Shown here in pieces: positions 1 through 7,567 of a DNA stretch of 64,000 nucleotides (positions are counted from its first letter, which is position 1; every line of letters starts with the position of its first letter). A program made the translations under genes and the position numbers. The notes beneath the pieces are model-generated. The model was not told where the DNA came from. It saw only the letters and a program-made list of their open reading frames with translations, and did not search any database. Origin of the DNA: Natrononativus amylolyticus (GTDB lineage: Archaea; Halobacteriota; Halobacteria; Halobacteriales; Natrialbaceae); NCBI RefSeq assembly GCF_024362525.1, contig NZ_CP101458.1:620001-684000 (forward strand), written 5' to 3'.

Positions 1-844
1 CACGAGCGCCGACGCGACGAAGTACTGGCTCGGCGTGAGCGGGGAGACGGAGTGGGAACGGCTCTCCGGCACCACGTTCTCGGGCACCTACGCCCAGATG
101 GCGAGCGTCCACATGCGCGAGTACGGAACCACTCGCGAACAGCTCTCCCGCGTGGCGGTGAAAAACCACGCGAACGGGGCGAAAAACCCCCACGCACAGC
201 TGGGATTCGAGTGTTCGCTCGAGGACGCCGAATCCGCGCCGGTCGTCGCGGACCCCCTCACGCTGTATCACTGCTGTCCGACATCCGACGGCGCCGCCTG
301 CGCGCTGATCGCGAGCGAGGACGTCGTGAGCGAGTACACGGACGATCCCATTCGGGTGGCGGGCGTCGGCGCCGGCAGCGACCGCGTGGGGCTGTTCCAG
401 CGCGAGGACTACGCCTCGATCCCCGCGAGCCAGCGTGCCGCCGAGGCGGCCTACGAGATGGCCGGCGTCGGCCCCGACGACGTCGACTTCGCGGAGGTCC
501 ACGACTGCTTCTCGATCGCCGAACTGCTCGCCTACGAGGACCTCGGCTTCTGCGAGCGCGGCGAGGCCGGGGAGCTCGTCGAATCGGGGTACACGGAACT
601 CGAGGGTGACCTCCCGGTGAACACCTCCGGCGGCCTCAAGTCGAAGGGACACCCGATCGGCGCGACGGGCGCCGGCCAGGTCGTCGAGGCGTTCAAACAG
701 CTTTCCGGAACCGCCGGCGACCGGCAGGTCGAGGGCGCCAGCAGGGGGCTCACCCACAACGTCGGCGGCAGCGGCGGGGCCGCTGTCGTCCACGTCTTCG
801 AGCGGGCTGGCGCGGCCGACTCGAGCACGGGGGTGGACGCATGA
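1..844 (+). CDS. Thiolase (acetyl-CoA acetyltransferase, archaeal SCP2-type), C-terminal part
   Basis: The reading frame is open from base 2, so the gene begins upstream and the N-terminal active-site cysteine is outside the window. About 280 residues are visible. The C-terminal thiolase signature is clear: an HDCFSIAEL segment, then GGLKSKGHPIGATGAGQ with the catalytic histidine in GHPIG, and a closing THNVGGSG loop typical of SCP2-type archaeal thiolases. Such enzymes condense or cleave acyl-CoA thioesters. The stop overlaps the next start as ATGA, so thiolase and the HMGS-like/DUF35 protein are translationally coupled. Archaeal thiolases are known to form complexes with HMG-CoA synthase and DUF35 proteins, and this pair looks like a variant of that arrangement. 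Substrate is unknown; a catabolic acyl-CoA role is possible. Confidence 0.9.
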   Translation, partial: TSADATKYWLGVSGETEWERLSGTTFSGTYAQMASVHMREYGTTREQLSRVAVKNHANGAKNPHAQLGFECSLEDAESAPVVADPLTLYHCCPTSDGAACALIASEDVVSEYTDDPIRVAGVGAGSDRVGLFQREDYASIPASQRAAEAAYEMAGVGPDDVDFAEVHDCFSIAELLAYEDLGFCERGEAGELVESGYTELEGDLPVNTSGGLKSKGHPIGATGAGQVVEAFKQLSGTAGDRQVEGASRGLTHNVGGSGGAAVVHVFERAGAADSSTGVDA

Positions 845-2274
845 GCCCCGCAATTACCGCCGTCGGCGCCTACGCGCCGCGGTTTCGGATCTCCGCCGAG
901 GCATTCCGGGAGGCGTGGGGCCAGTTTCAGGCGTCCGGTATCTCGGAGAAGGCCGTCCCCGCGGCGGACGAGGACGCCCTGACGATGGCCTACGAGGCGG
1001 GCCGGCGAGCGCTCGAGGCCGCCGACCTCGAGGGTGAGGGCGTCGACTGGCTCGCGTTTGCCAGCTCGCGGCCGCCGCTGGCCGAGGAGGACCTCTCCGC
1101 GCGACTCCGCGCGATGCTCGCGGTTCCGAGGACGGCGACGGATCACGTCTTCACCGGCAGCACCCGCGCCGGAACGCGGGCGCTCTGGGCGGGGATGGAC
1201 GCCCTCGAAGCAGCCCGCGCAGAACGGGTCCTCGTCGTCGCGGCGGACGCCCCGCGGGGCGAGCCGGACGACGGGGTCGACCACGCGGCGGGCGCGGGCG
1301 CCGCCGCGTTCGTCCTCGAGCGCGATGGCCCCGCGACGATCACTGACCGTGCAGAGTACGGCGCGCCCTATCCCGGTACCCGGTTCCGAGAATCCGGACG
1401 CGAGACCACCGAAGGACTCGGCGTCACCGGCTACGACCGGGCCGCGTTCACGGAGACGATCGGCGGCGCGGTGGCGGGACTCGAGGCCGATCCCGATCCC
1501 GACGCGGCTGCGATCCAGGCCCCCGACGGAAAACTCCCCTACCGGGCGGCCGGCGCCGCCGGCGTCTCGACGGACGCGATCCAGGCGAGCGCGACGGTCC
1601 ACGACCTCGGCGACCTCGGGGCTGCGAGCGTTCCCGTCACGCTCGCGCGGGCGCTTGCCGACGGCCATCGGTCGGTGCTCGCGGTTTCCCACGGGAGCGG
1701 CGCCGGCGCGGACGCGCTCGTCGTCGAGCGATCGGATGAAGTCTCCGCGAGCGTCGACCTCGAGGTCGGCGACTCGCTTTCCTACGCCGAGTACCTCCGC
1801 CAGCGGGGAGTCATCACCTCGGGGCCGCCGGCCGGCGGCGGCGCGTACGTCAGCCTCCCCTCCTGGAAGCGGTCGCTCCCCCAGCGCTACCGGCTCGAGG
1901 CGGGCCGGTGTCCCGACTGCGGCTCGCTCGCGTTCCCGCCGGAGGGTGCCTGCCCGGACTGCGGCTCGCTCACGGAGTACGAGTCGACTCCGCTCTCGAG
2001 GACGGGAACGCTCGAGGCGGCGACGACCATCTCCCAGGGCGGCGCGCCGCCGGAGTTCGCCCCGCTGCAGTCGCGGGCGGGCGACTACGCGGCGGTCATC
2101 GTGGCGTTCGGGGCGGCGAACGGCGACGGCGTCGCCCGCGTTCCCGCGATGGGAACCGACGCGGCTCCGGAGGCGTTCGGCGCGGGAGCGCCGGTAGAGG
2201 CGACGATCCGTCGGCTCTACACCCAGGAGGGTGTCACCCGGTACGGGTTCAAGGTCCGGCCGGTCTCGGAGTGA
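841..2274 (+). CDS. HMG-CoA-synthase-like domain fused to DUF35 zinc ribbon/OB fold; catalytic residues missing
   Basis: A 477-residue protein. Residues 1-300 align by eye with the thiolase-fold core of archaeal HMG-CoA synthase. Residues about 340-477 are a DUF35 module with a rubredoxin-like zinc ribbon (C357-P-D-C360 and C371-P-D-C374) followed by an OB fold. In active HMG-CoA synthases the nucleophile lies in a segment like ACKAGT; here it reads STRAGT, placing Thr108 at the cysteine position. The catalytic-histidine segment (HQPNGK type) reads IQAPDGK, placing Gln226 at the histidine. The synthase half is therefore probably a non-catalytic scaffold or acyl-CoA binder for the coupled thiolase. 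The start overlaps the thiolase stop. Family assignment is firm; loss of catalysis is inferred from a manual alignment. Confidence 0.85.
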   Translation: MSPAITAVGAYAPRFRISAEAFREAWGQFQASGISEKAVPAADEDALTMAYEAGRRALEAADLEGEGVDWLAFASSRPPLAEEDLSARLRAMLAVPRTATDHVFTGSTRAGTRALWAGMDALEAARAERVLVVAADAPRGEPDDGVDHAAGAGAAAFVLERDGPATITDRAEYGAPYPGTRFRESGRETTEGLGVTGYDRAAFTETIGGAVAGLEADPDPDAAAIQAPDGKLPYRAAGAAGVSTDAIQASATVHDLGDLGAASVPVTLARALADGHRSVLAVSHGSGAGADALVVERSDEVSASVDLEVGDSLSYAEYLRQRGVITSGPPAGGGAYVSLPSWKRSLPQRYRLEAGRCPDCGSLAFPPEGACPDCGSLTEYESTPLSRTGTLEAATTISQGGAPPEFAPLQSRAGDYAAVIVAFGAANGDGVARVPAMGTDAAPEAFGAGAPVEATIRRLYTQEGVTRYGFKVRPVSE

Positions 2275-2277
2275 GCG

Positions 2278-3282
2278 CTACGGCAGTTTTCCGGTCAGCG
2301 CCTCGCTCGCCGGCGCGAACGGGAGCTCGGTTCCGAGGCCCTCCTCGAGCGCGCGCTCGTACAGCCGGTGGGCGGCGGCGGCGGTCTCGATCCCGGTGCC
2401 GCCGCTGTCGAAGACGGTGATCTCCTCGTCACTCGTCCGCCCCGGCGCCTCACCGGCGACGACCTCGCCGAGTTCGGCGTGGACGTGGTCCTCGTCGATC
2501 GCGCCGGCCTCGAGCGCCGCGATGAACGAGCCGGCGTCCTGAGTCACGCGCTCGCGCAGGTCGGGGACGTACGTCGCTCGCTCGATGGTCGTCGCGTCGA
2601 GTTCGCGTTTTTTCGGGTGGTACTGACCCATCGCCGTGACGTGCGTGCCGGGTTCGAGGCTCTCGCCGTCGAAGACGGGGTCCGACGCGGTGGTCGCGGT
2701 GATCACGACGTCCGCCCCCTCGAGTGCCGCCGCGCTCGAGTCGACGGCCGAGACCGAGGCCTCGAGTGCCGCGTCGAACTCCTCGGCGAACGCCGTCCGG
2801 CTCTCGGGGGTCGGCGAGTAGACGCGGACGTCCTCGAAGTCGCGGACGGTCGCCGTCGCGTGGAGTTGACCGCGGGCCTGTGGACCGCTACCGATGATCG
2901 AAAGCGTCGTGGCGTCCTCGGGGGCGAGGGCGTCGACGCCCACGGCGCCGGCGGCGCCGGTCTTGAACGGGTTCATGCTGGCGCCGTCGACGAGCGCGAG
3001 CGGTTCGCCGCTCTCGGCGTCGAAAAGCGGCGCCATGAACCAGGCGTCGCCGGCACCGAACCCAGCGGAGTACATGTAGCCGCCCATCGCCCCGGAGTCG
3101 GGGAGGAGCGCGGCGTAACTCGTGAACATGCCGCCGGGGTCAGAGCGGAGGAACGTCTGTCGCGGCGCCGCCGGAGCACCCTCGCCGCGCTGGCGGTAGC
3201 CGTCTCTGACGGCCTCGACGTACTCGCCGGGGGTCAGGAGTCCGGTAACGTCGTCGCTTGACAGGAACAGCGGATCGGCCAT
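2278..3282 (-). CDS. Ornithine cyclodeaminase / alanine dehydrogenase family protein
   Basis: A 334-residue protein of the OCD/mu-crystallin family. These are NAD(P)-dependent enzymes acting on amino or imino acids, for example ornithine to proline or pyruvate to alanine. A Rossmann motif GSGPQARGQL starts at residue 131, after the usual dimerisation half. The expected OCD substrate-arginine region reads NPFKTGAAGAV, so substrate cannot be assigned between ornithine cyclodeaminase, alanine dehydrogenase and ketimine reductase. Length is normal for the family. It is convergent with the HMGS-like gene, with only 3 bp between the stop codons. Confidence 0.85.
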   Translation of the reverse strand: MADPLFLSSDDVTGLLTPGEYVEAVRDGYRQRGEGAPAAPRQTFLRSDPGGMFTSYAALLPDSGAMGGYMYSAGFGAGDAWFMAPLFDAESGEPLALVDGASMNPFKTGAAGAVGVDALAPEDATTLSIIGSGPQARGQLHATATVRDFEDVRVYSPTPESRTAFAEEFDAALEASVSAVDSSAAALEGADVVITATTASDPVFDGESLEPGTHVTAMGQYHPKKRELDATTIERATYVPDLRERVTQDAGSFIAALEAGAIDEDHVHAELGEVVAGEAPGRTSDEEITVFDSGGTGIETAAAAHRLYERALEEGLGTELPFAPASEALTGKLP

Positions 3283-3324
3283 ACGTACCAGAAGGGGGGC
3301 CGGATAGAAAAAAGAGCCGAGAGC

Positions 3325-3540
3325 TTACTCGGTGTTGATCGGCGGTCGCGGCGAGGACGCCTCCTCGACGGTGCTGCCGGGTGCGTTGACGAACATCGCG
3401 TGGCCCATGAGCGCGACCGCGAACAGCGCGCTAATCGGCACCGCGGTCGTCAACGAGACGCCGACGACGGTGAGCGCTGCGGTGATGCCGAGCAGTGCGA
3501 CCGGGATAAGCCCAAGAACAATGTCGTAATATCCAGCCAT
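3325..3540 (-). CDS. Small membrane protein, two transmembrane segments
   Basis: A 71-residue protein with two hydrophobic helices (about residues 6-28 and 33-52) and a polar tail ending PRPPINTE. I do not recognise a named family; it looks like one of many small haloarchaeal membrane proteins. The ATG is supported by an AT-rich TATA-like element about 30 bp upstream on the minus strand (ACTTATAT, 3569-3576), consistent with leaderless transcription. The gene ends 42 bp beyond the start of the ornithine cyclodeaminase gene on the same strand. Function unknown. Confidence 0.65.
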   Translation of the reverse strand: MAGYYDIVLGLIPVALLGITAALTVVGVSLTTAVPISALFAVALMGHAMFVNAPGSTVEEASSPRPPINTE

Positions 3541-3568
3541 AATCTATCTCATACTATGACGAATAGGG

Positions 3569-3576
3569 ATATAAGT
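3569..3576 (-). promoter_or_regulatory. TATA-like element for the small membrane protein
   Basis: On the minus strand this reads ACTTATAT, about 29 bp before the ATG at 3540. That spacing would start transcription at or just before the start codon. Confidence 0.5.
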
Positions 3577-3635
3577 GTTTCCCATAATCGGCCGATACTG
3601 GATTGGTTTCTAATCTGTATTTGGCCCGGGGGATA

Positions 3636-3650
3636 CTCATAACTTATGAG
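3636..3650. promoter_or_regulatory. Perfect palindrome CTCATAA-C-TTATGAG, operator candidate
   Basis: Seven-base arms are exactly complementary around one central C. It lies about 96-110 bp upstream of the membrane-protein start, and a further TTATGAG occurs at 3681. The size and symmetry fit a dimeric winged-helix regulator site; no regulator is identified. Confidence 0.45.
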
Positions 3651-3950
3651 GAATTCATGCAGAAATACGGAGGGGATAAATTATGAGAATACCTCGATGC
3701 TGAATCGGGAAACGGTCCCGGTTAAATGTCTCGTCTCTATCGCAAACCACCGGACTGCGGCGGTGTCTCCGTAACGAGTTCGCTGACTGTCCCGTCTCGG
3801 ACCATAATTATAAATCACTCGCCTTTTCGGACGCGGAAAAAACTCCCGTGTGTGTATCTAAATAGGTTCGACCGACCTCTCTCGGTTCTGAGGCGTTTTC
3901 GGGGGTCAACAGAGCGGGGCGTTCAGGAGTCCGATGGCGGCTCGAGAACG

Positions 3951-4370
3951 CTACCTCGAGTCGGTGACGGCGGCGTATCCGACTCGCCAGCCGACCAGGA
4001 GAAGCAGGCCGAGCCCGGTCATGATGAGGTTGAACGGCCAGCCGCTGCCGCCGTCGAACAGCGGTGACGACCGCAGGATCAACCCGACGTTCGCCGCCGC
4101 GATCCAGCTGACGGCCGCGACGCGGGCCGCTCGAGCGGGGTCGCGCCCGATACCCGCCCGGTAGGCGCCCGCGAGAGGGGACAGCGCGAGCCAGCCGAGG
4201 ACGAACGGAAGGATCGTCTCGACCGTCGACAGCGGCGCGGCGAGGGGATTCCCGCCGTGGTCGATCACCCCGCCGACCACCAGTAGCGCAATCAGTCCGA
4301 CGTCGACGACAGCCAGAAACAGCGTCTCCCTCGGGCGTGCGGGCCAGACCGTCCGTGATCGCAACTCCAT
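3951..4370 (-). CDS. DUF3054 family membrane protein
   Basis: A 139-residue integral membrane protein with four predicted helices (about residues 18-36, 48-66, 82-98 and 108-130), matching the DUF3054 pattern known from haloarchaea and actinobacteria. No catalytic motif is visible and the family has no assigned function. The frame stays open far upstream on the minus strand, but only the part from the ATG at 4370 has natural hydrophobic composition. The upstream part is antisense to the J-domain gene and is rejected. The gene is divergent from the J-domain gene, with 94 bp between starts. Confidence 0.75.
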   Translation of the reverse strand: MELRSRTVWPARPRETLFLAVVDVGLIALLVVGGVIDHGGNPLAAPLSTVETILPFVLGWLALSPLAGAYRAGIGRDPARAARVAAVSWIAAANVGLILRSSPLFDGGSGWPFNLIMTGLGLLLLVGWRVGYAAVTDSR

Positions 4371-4432
4371 AGCGGACGTCGGGGGTCCGTCCTCATTGCT
4401 CTCCCGGTTCCCGAGGCGCCGGCGGGGGAGCA

Positions 4433-4440
4433 CTAATATA
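4433..4440 (+). promoter_or_regulatory. TATA-like element for the J-domain gene
   Basis: CTAATATA lies about 28 bp before the ATG at 4465, in a short AT-rich patch within GC-rich DNA. This supports the downstream ATG over an in-frame one at 4396. Confidence 0.45.
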
Positions 4441-4464
4441 TCAGGAATACATATTCGATACCTG

Positions 4465-5127
4465 ATGGCTGTGGCCGACGAGCGACGCGAGAGGTGCGAC
4501 GGTTGCGGGCGAACCGTCTCTCTCGAGACCCTCACGGCGGTAGCGATGCCCGGCGGCGAGCACGTCGCTTGCTGTCCGACCTGCGAACCGCACGCTCGAG
4601 CGGCCGCGCGGCGCTCCGACTCGCTCGACCAGCGCCGAGGGTCCTGTGACGGCTGCACCGCCGACGTGCTCCGGGACCGACTCGAGGACGCCGTTCTCCC
4701 GGACGGCACCGTCGTCTCCTGCTGTCCGTCCTGTCTCGAGGAGGTGCCGGGGGCGTCCGAAACGGGGACCGACGGTGCTTCCGGTGACGGCCGACGGGCG
4801 GCCGACGGCCGGAAACGCCTGTGTAGCCAGTGTCGCGAGTGGGTGTTCACGGAACGGTTTCGCGTTCGGCTGGTCGACGGGCGAACCGAGAAGCTCTGTG
4901 GCGACTGCAAGACGGCCGCCGAGCGGGACGGGGTGATAACCGACGTCAAGATGCGCGCCGGCGAGGCGCGGGACGTTCTCGGCGTCGACGCCGACGCGAG
5001 CGACGAGGAGATCCGCGAGGCGTTCCACCGCGAGGTCAAGAGCGCCCACCCCGACCGAAAAAGCGGCAGCCGAGCCGCGTTCTCGCTCGTCACCGAGGCG
5101 TACGATCGGCTGACCGAGCCCCGGTGA
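4465..5127 (+). CDS. Zinc-knuckle protein with C-terminal J domain
   Basis: A 220-residue protein. The N-terminal two thirds carry three cysteine-rich modules: CDGCG with CCPTC, CDGC with CCPSC, and CSQC with CGDC, each resembling a treble-clef or zinc ribbon. Residues about 165-220 form a J domain with the diagnostic HPD tripeptide in SAHPDRK, preceded by a helix DEEIREAFHREVK. J domains stimulate the ATPase of Hsp70 (DnaK). This is not canonical DnaJ: the J domain is C-terminal and no substrate-binding beta domain is present. The start was set at the ATG following a TATA-like element. It is convergent with the TIR gene, 3 bp apart. Confidence 0.75.
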   Translation: MAVADERRERCDGCGRTVSLETLTAVAMPGGEHVACCPTCEPHARAAARRSDSLDQRRGSCDGCTADVLRDRLEDAVLPDGTVVSCCPSCLEEVPGASETGTDGASGDGRRAADGRKRLCSQCREWVFTERFRVRLVDGRTEKLCGDCKTAAERDGVITDVKMRAGEARDVLGVDADASDEEIREAFHREVKSAHPDRKSGSRAAFSLVTEAYDRLTEPR

Positions 5128-5130
5128 ACG

Positions 5131-5742
5131 CTACGCGGGTCCGCCCGTCCGGCGGACGAACCCGATCGTCGACGGCTCGAAGGCGTACGTCGAATCACAG
5201 ACCTCACAGGCCGTCTCGAGCAGCTGCCCGTGTTCGGAGCGTTTCCGGAGTTTCGACTGGGTCTCTTCCAGCGTGAGCGTGACGGGGTGGCCACAGTCCG
5301 GGACGGTACACGGGAACCGGACGTACCAGTCGGGAACCGAGAGCGCGCCGAGCGGCGCGAGTTCCCGTCGCAGCGCCGAGAGCAGCTCGAAGATCGTCCG
5401 CGTGACGTCCGCGCGGTCGATCTCGACGCCCTCGTGGTCGGCGAGAAAGCCGCCCCGAAGCGACGGGTCGTCGTACACCGGCACCACCGGAATGCCCTTC
5501 GCCAGCGCGTAGCCGACCTCCTGGTCGACCCAGCTGCTGGTCGCCGCGTGCTCGGTCAGGACCGCGACCAGCACGTCGCTGTTGGCGATTCGCCCCTCGA
5601 GACGCCTGCGTGCGCGCTCGGAGTCGGCCTCCTCGAGGGCGATGTGGACGCCGAACGGGAAGTTCTTGACCGTCGAGAACAGCTCCTGGACGAACTCGAG
5701 GTCGCGCTGGGCGTGGGAGACGAAGACGTGCTCTCCGGCCAT
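5131..5742 (-). CDS. Solo TIR-domain protein with C-terminal zinc ribbon
   Basis: A 203-residue protein. Residues 4-125 form a TIR domain: HVFVSHAQRD opens strand 1, SDVLVAVLT is a core strand, and SSWVDQEVGYAL carries the conserved W and E75, which aligns with the catalytic glutamate of NAD-cleaving TIR domains. Residues 145-182 carry C145-x4-C150 and C179-x2-C182, a likely zinc ribbon. Bacterial and archaeal TIR proteins are often NADase effectors in antiviral defence, but no sensor or partner gene is adjacent. A GTG three codons upstream is an alternative start; the ATG fits better with TAATAA at 5768-5773. The role in defence is inference. Confidence 0.75.
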   Translation of the reverse strand: MAGEHVFVSHAQRDLEFVQELFSTVKNFPFGVHIALEEADSERARRRLEGRIANSDVLVAVLTEHAATSSWVDQEVGYALAKGIPVVPVYDDPSLRGGFLADHEGVEIDRADVTRTIFELLSALRRELAPLGALSVPDWYVRFPCTVPDCGHPVTLTLEETQSKLRKRSEHGQLLETACEVCDSTYAFEPSTIGFVRRTGGPA

Positions 5743-5769
5743 ACGTTCCACCCAGACGGCACGGCGTTA

Positions 5770-6144
5770 TTACTGTACCTGTTGGCCGTCCCCCGCGAGG
5801 TCGACCGTCCCGAGCACGCGCTCTGAGAACTCGACCTCCGAGAGGTCGTCGTGAAGCCGGCGGAACCAGTCTCCCTCGACGCGCCAGGTGCCCCGAACGG
5901 CGCCGTCGGTGGTCGTCGAGGTCGCCTCGAGCCCGCCGGGCTCCCACCCCTCGCGCTCGTCCGCGACGGCGAGAACCGTCCTGACGACGGTGCCGACCTC
6001 GTGGCTGGTGATAGCCGGCGTCTCCGTGACGACCTCGTACTCGAGGACGAGGTCGTCGCCGCGGCGCTCGCAGTCGGTGACGTAGACCCCCTCGCCCATG
6101 AGCCGGTTCTCGAGGACGGTCCCGATCGGTCGCTGGTCGCTCAT
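5770..6144 (-). CDS. Conserved haloarchaeal hypothetical protein
   Basis: A 124-residue soluble acidic protein with no motif I recognise. It alternates short beta-like segments (GVYVTDCERRGDDLVLEYEV, then a VVRTVLAVADER segment and a TWRVEGDWFRRL segment), suggesting a small mixed alpha/beta fold. The start at 6144 was chosen because upstream in-frame sequence runs into the antisense of tpiA and has an unnatural arginine/proline-rich composition. It follows tpiA on the same strand after 64 bp and precedes the TIR gene by 27 bp. Function unknown. Confidence 0.6.
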   Translation of the reverse strand: MSDQRPIGTVLENRLMGEGVYVTDCERRGDDLVLEYEVVTETPAITSHEVGTVVRTVLAVADEREGWEPGGLEATSTTTDGAVRGTWRVEGDWFRRLHDDLSEVEFSERVLGTVDLAGDGQQVQ

Positions 6145-6208
6145 GGGGACGGGTTCGTCGGCTGGACCGAAAAGCTGTCGGGCCGTTCGCGGGCCGTCGC
6201 CGCCCCGC

Positions 6209-6853
6209 TCAGAGATCGGCGACGAGATCCTCGAGGGCTGCCTTCGGGTCGTCGGCCTTCGCGACGCCGCTGGCCAGCAGAACGCCCTCGCTGCCGAGTT
6301 CCCGGGCGGCGGTGACGTCGTCGCCCGTGCTGATCCCCGCGCCACAGAGGACGGAGACGCCGTCGTCGACGCCTTCGGCGGCCGCGACCGCGTCCTCGAC
6401 GACGTCGGGATCGGCCTGACTCACCGGCGTTCCGGTGCCGATGAGTTCCGGCGGCTCGACGGCGACCGAATCGGGGCCGAGCGCCGCCGCAGCACCGATC
6501 TGGGCGGGGTTGTTCGCGCAGACGACCGTCTCGAGGCCGGCCCGATCGGCCGCCTCGACGGCGCCGTCGACGTCGGCGAGCTTCAGCCGGCGCTCGGAAT
6601 GGTTGATCAACGTCCCGATCGCGCCCGCTTCGGCCACCGATTCGGCGAGCGTGTGGCCGGTGTTGCTGCCGTACTCGATCGGATCGACGTGCTGGGCCCA
6701 GGTCTCGACGCCCGTATCGGCGACGGCCTCGAGGTGGACCGCCTGCGGGGCGACCGCGATGCGGGCGTCTGCGGTCTCGTCGACGTCGCGGGCTGCCTCG
6801 GCGACGGCGATCGGATCGCACGGGTACGTCTTCAGGTTGACGAGGACGAACAT
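6209..6853 (-). CDS. tpiA: Triosephosphate isomerase
   Basis: A 214-residue archaeal-type TIM, shorter than the roughly 250-residue bacterial enzyme as is usual in archaea. It interconverts glyceraldehyde-3-phosphate and dihydroxyacetone phosphate. Visible landmarks are FVLVNLKTY near the N-terminus (Asn and Lys of the active site), NHSERR with the catalytic histidine, EPPELIGTG with the catalytic glutamate, and GAGISTGDD in the phosphate-binding region. Cytosolic. Confidence 0.95.
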   Translation of the reverse strand: MFVLVNLKTYPCDPIAVAEAARDVDETADARIAVAPQAVHLEAVADTGVETWAQHVDPIEYGSNTGHTLAESVAEAGAIGTLINHSERRLKLADVDGAVEAADRAGLETVVCANNPAQIGAAAALGPDSVAVEPPELIGTGTPVSQADPDVVEDAVAAAEGVDDGVSVLCGAGISTGDDVTAARELGSEGVLLASGVAKADDPKAALEDLVADL

Positions 6854-6975
6854 ACCGCCACCGGTGCTCGCTCGAAAGAAATAGGTTTCGTGTTCCGCGA
6901 GTCATCCGGACTGCTGTAAGTCATTTCCGGTGCAACCGCAGACGGGTCGCGGTTGCACCGATAACCAGTTACGTA

Positions 6976-7512
6976 TCAGTCCTTGCGCTTGACGACGTCA
7001 CCGAGCGTGTAGCTGCCCGTCGAGGACCCACCCTCCCACTCGGTGTCCCCGCTCGAGCCGCCGCCGGTAAGATCGATCTCGAGGAACCGCTCGAGTTTCG
7101 ACTGCACCCGGTCGCTCGGGAGGGTGTCGCCGCGCTCGAGCTTGCGGATCAGGCTCGCCTTCTCGTTGAGTTCGTTGGCGAGGTCTGACTGGCTGAGGTC
7201 GCGCTCCTCGCGGGCGTTGCGGATCCGGTCGTCGTAGTCGGTGACGATCTCGTCCATGTCGTCGAACATGTCCGAGCGGCGGCTCGAGCCGCCCGAACTC
7301 GACGAACCCCGCGACCCCGTCGTGGTGGAACTCGAGGAGCCGCCCGAACTCGACGAATCCGTCGAGTACTTCGTGGAGGTGCTAGAGCCCGAGGACTGTT
7401 TGACTTCCGTGCCGAAGTCGGTACAGTTCGAACAGACATCCAGTTGCGCGCCCTCGACCTTGATGGTCTTCGGGGACGACGTCTCGGCGCCACACATCTC
7501 GCACTGAACCAT
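6976..7512 (-). CDS. Multiprotein bridging factor 1 family transcription factor
   Basis: A 178-residue protein with an N-terminal zinc ribbon (C5-x2-C8 and a CSNC pair near residue 28-31), a long Ser/Gly/Thr-rich linker (about residues 40-80), and a Cro/C1-type helix-turn-helix near residues 95-150 (IRNAREERDLSQSDLANELN). This is the archaeal MBF1 architecture (TIGR00270). MBF1 bridges TBP and regulators in eukaryotes; in archaea it is implicated in translation or transcription and binds the small ribosomal subunit. Monocistronic by spacing. Confidence 0.9.
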   Translation of the reverse strand: MVQCEMCGAETSSPKTIKVEGAQLDVCSNCTDFGTEVKQSSGSSTSTKYSTDSSSSGGSSSSTTTGSRGSSSSGGSSRRSDMFDDMDEIVTDYDDRIRNAREERDLSQSDLANELNEKASLIRKLERGDTLPSDRVQSKLERFLEIDLTGGGSSGDTEWEGGSSTGSYTLGDVVKRKD

Positions 7513-7567
7513 GGCCGAATCTATATCCCGGCGAGTGATAAAGGATGCGGCGCGGTGGCAAACCCCG

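Larger units (their letters stand above)
3541..3950. other. 410-bp intergenic region, AT-rich, with a palindrome and promoter-like elements
   Basis: No convincing coding sequence lies here on either strand. The stretch is visibly richer in A and T than its surroundings. It holds a perfect palindrome with 7-bp arms (3636-3650), a third copy of the half-site TTATGAG at 3681-3687, a short CGGGA/TCCCG inverted repeat at 3706-3720, and a second TATA-like run (ATAATTATAAAT) around 3804-3815. It may hold a regulated promoter for the membrane protein and possibly an untranslated RNA. Confidence 0.4.

Noticed and set aside
532-1692. 386-codon minus-strand open frame across the thiolase and HMGS-like genes
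   Set aside because: It is antisense to two well-supported genes and has no recognisable domain; GC-rich DNA keeps such frames open.
4371-5294. Long minus-strand open frame continuing upstream of the DUF3054 gene
   Set aside because: It is antisense to the J-domain gene and its translation is Arg/Ser/Pro-rich, unlike the acidic proteins of this genome.
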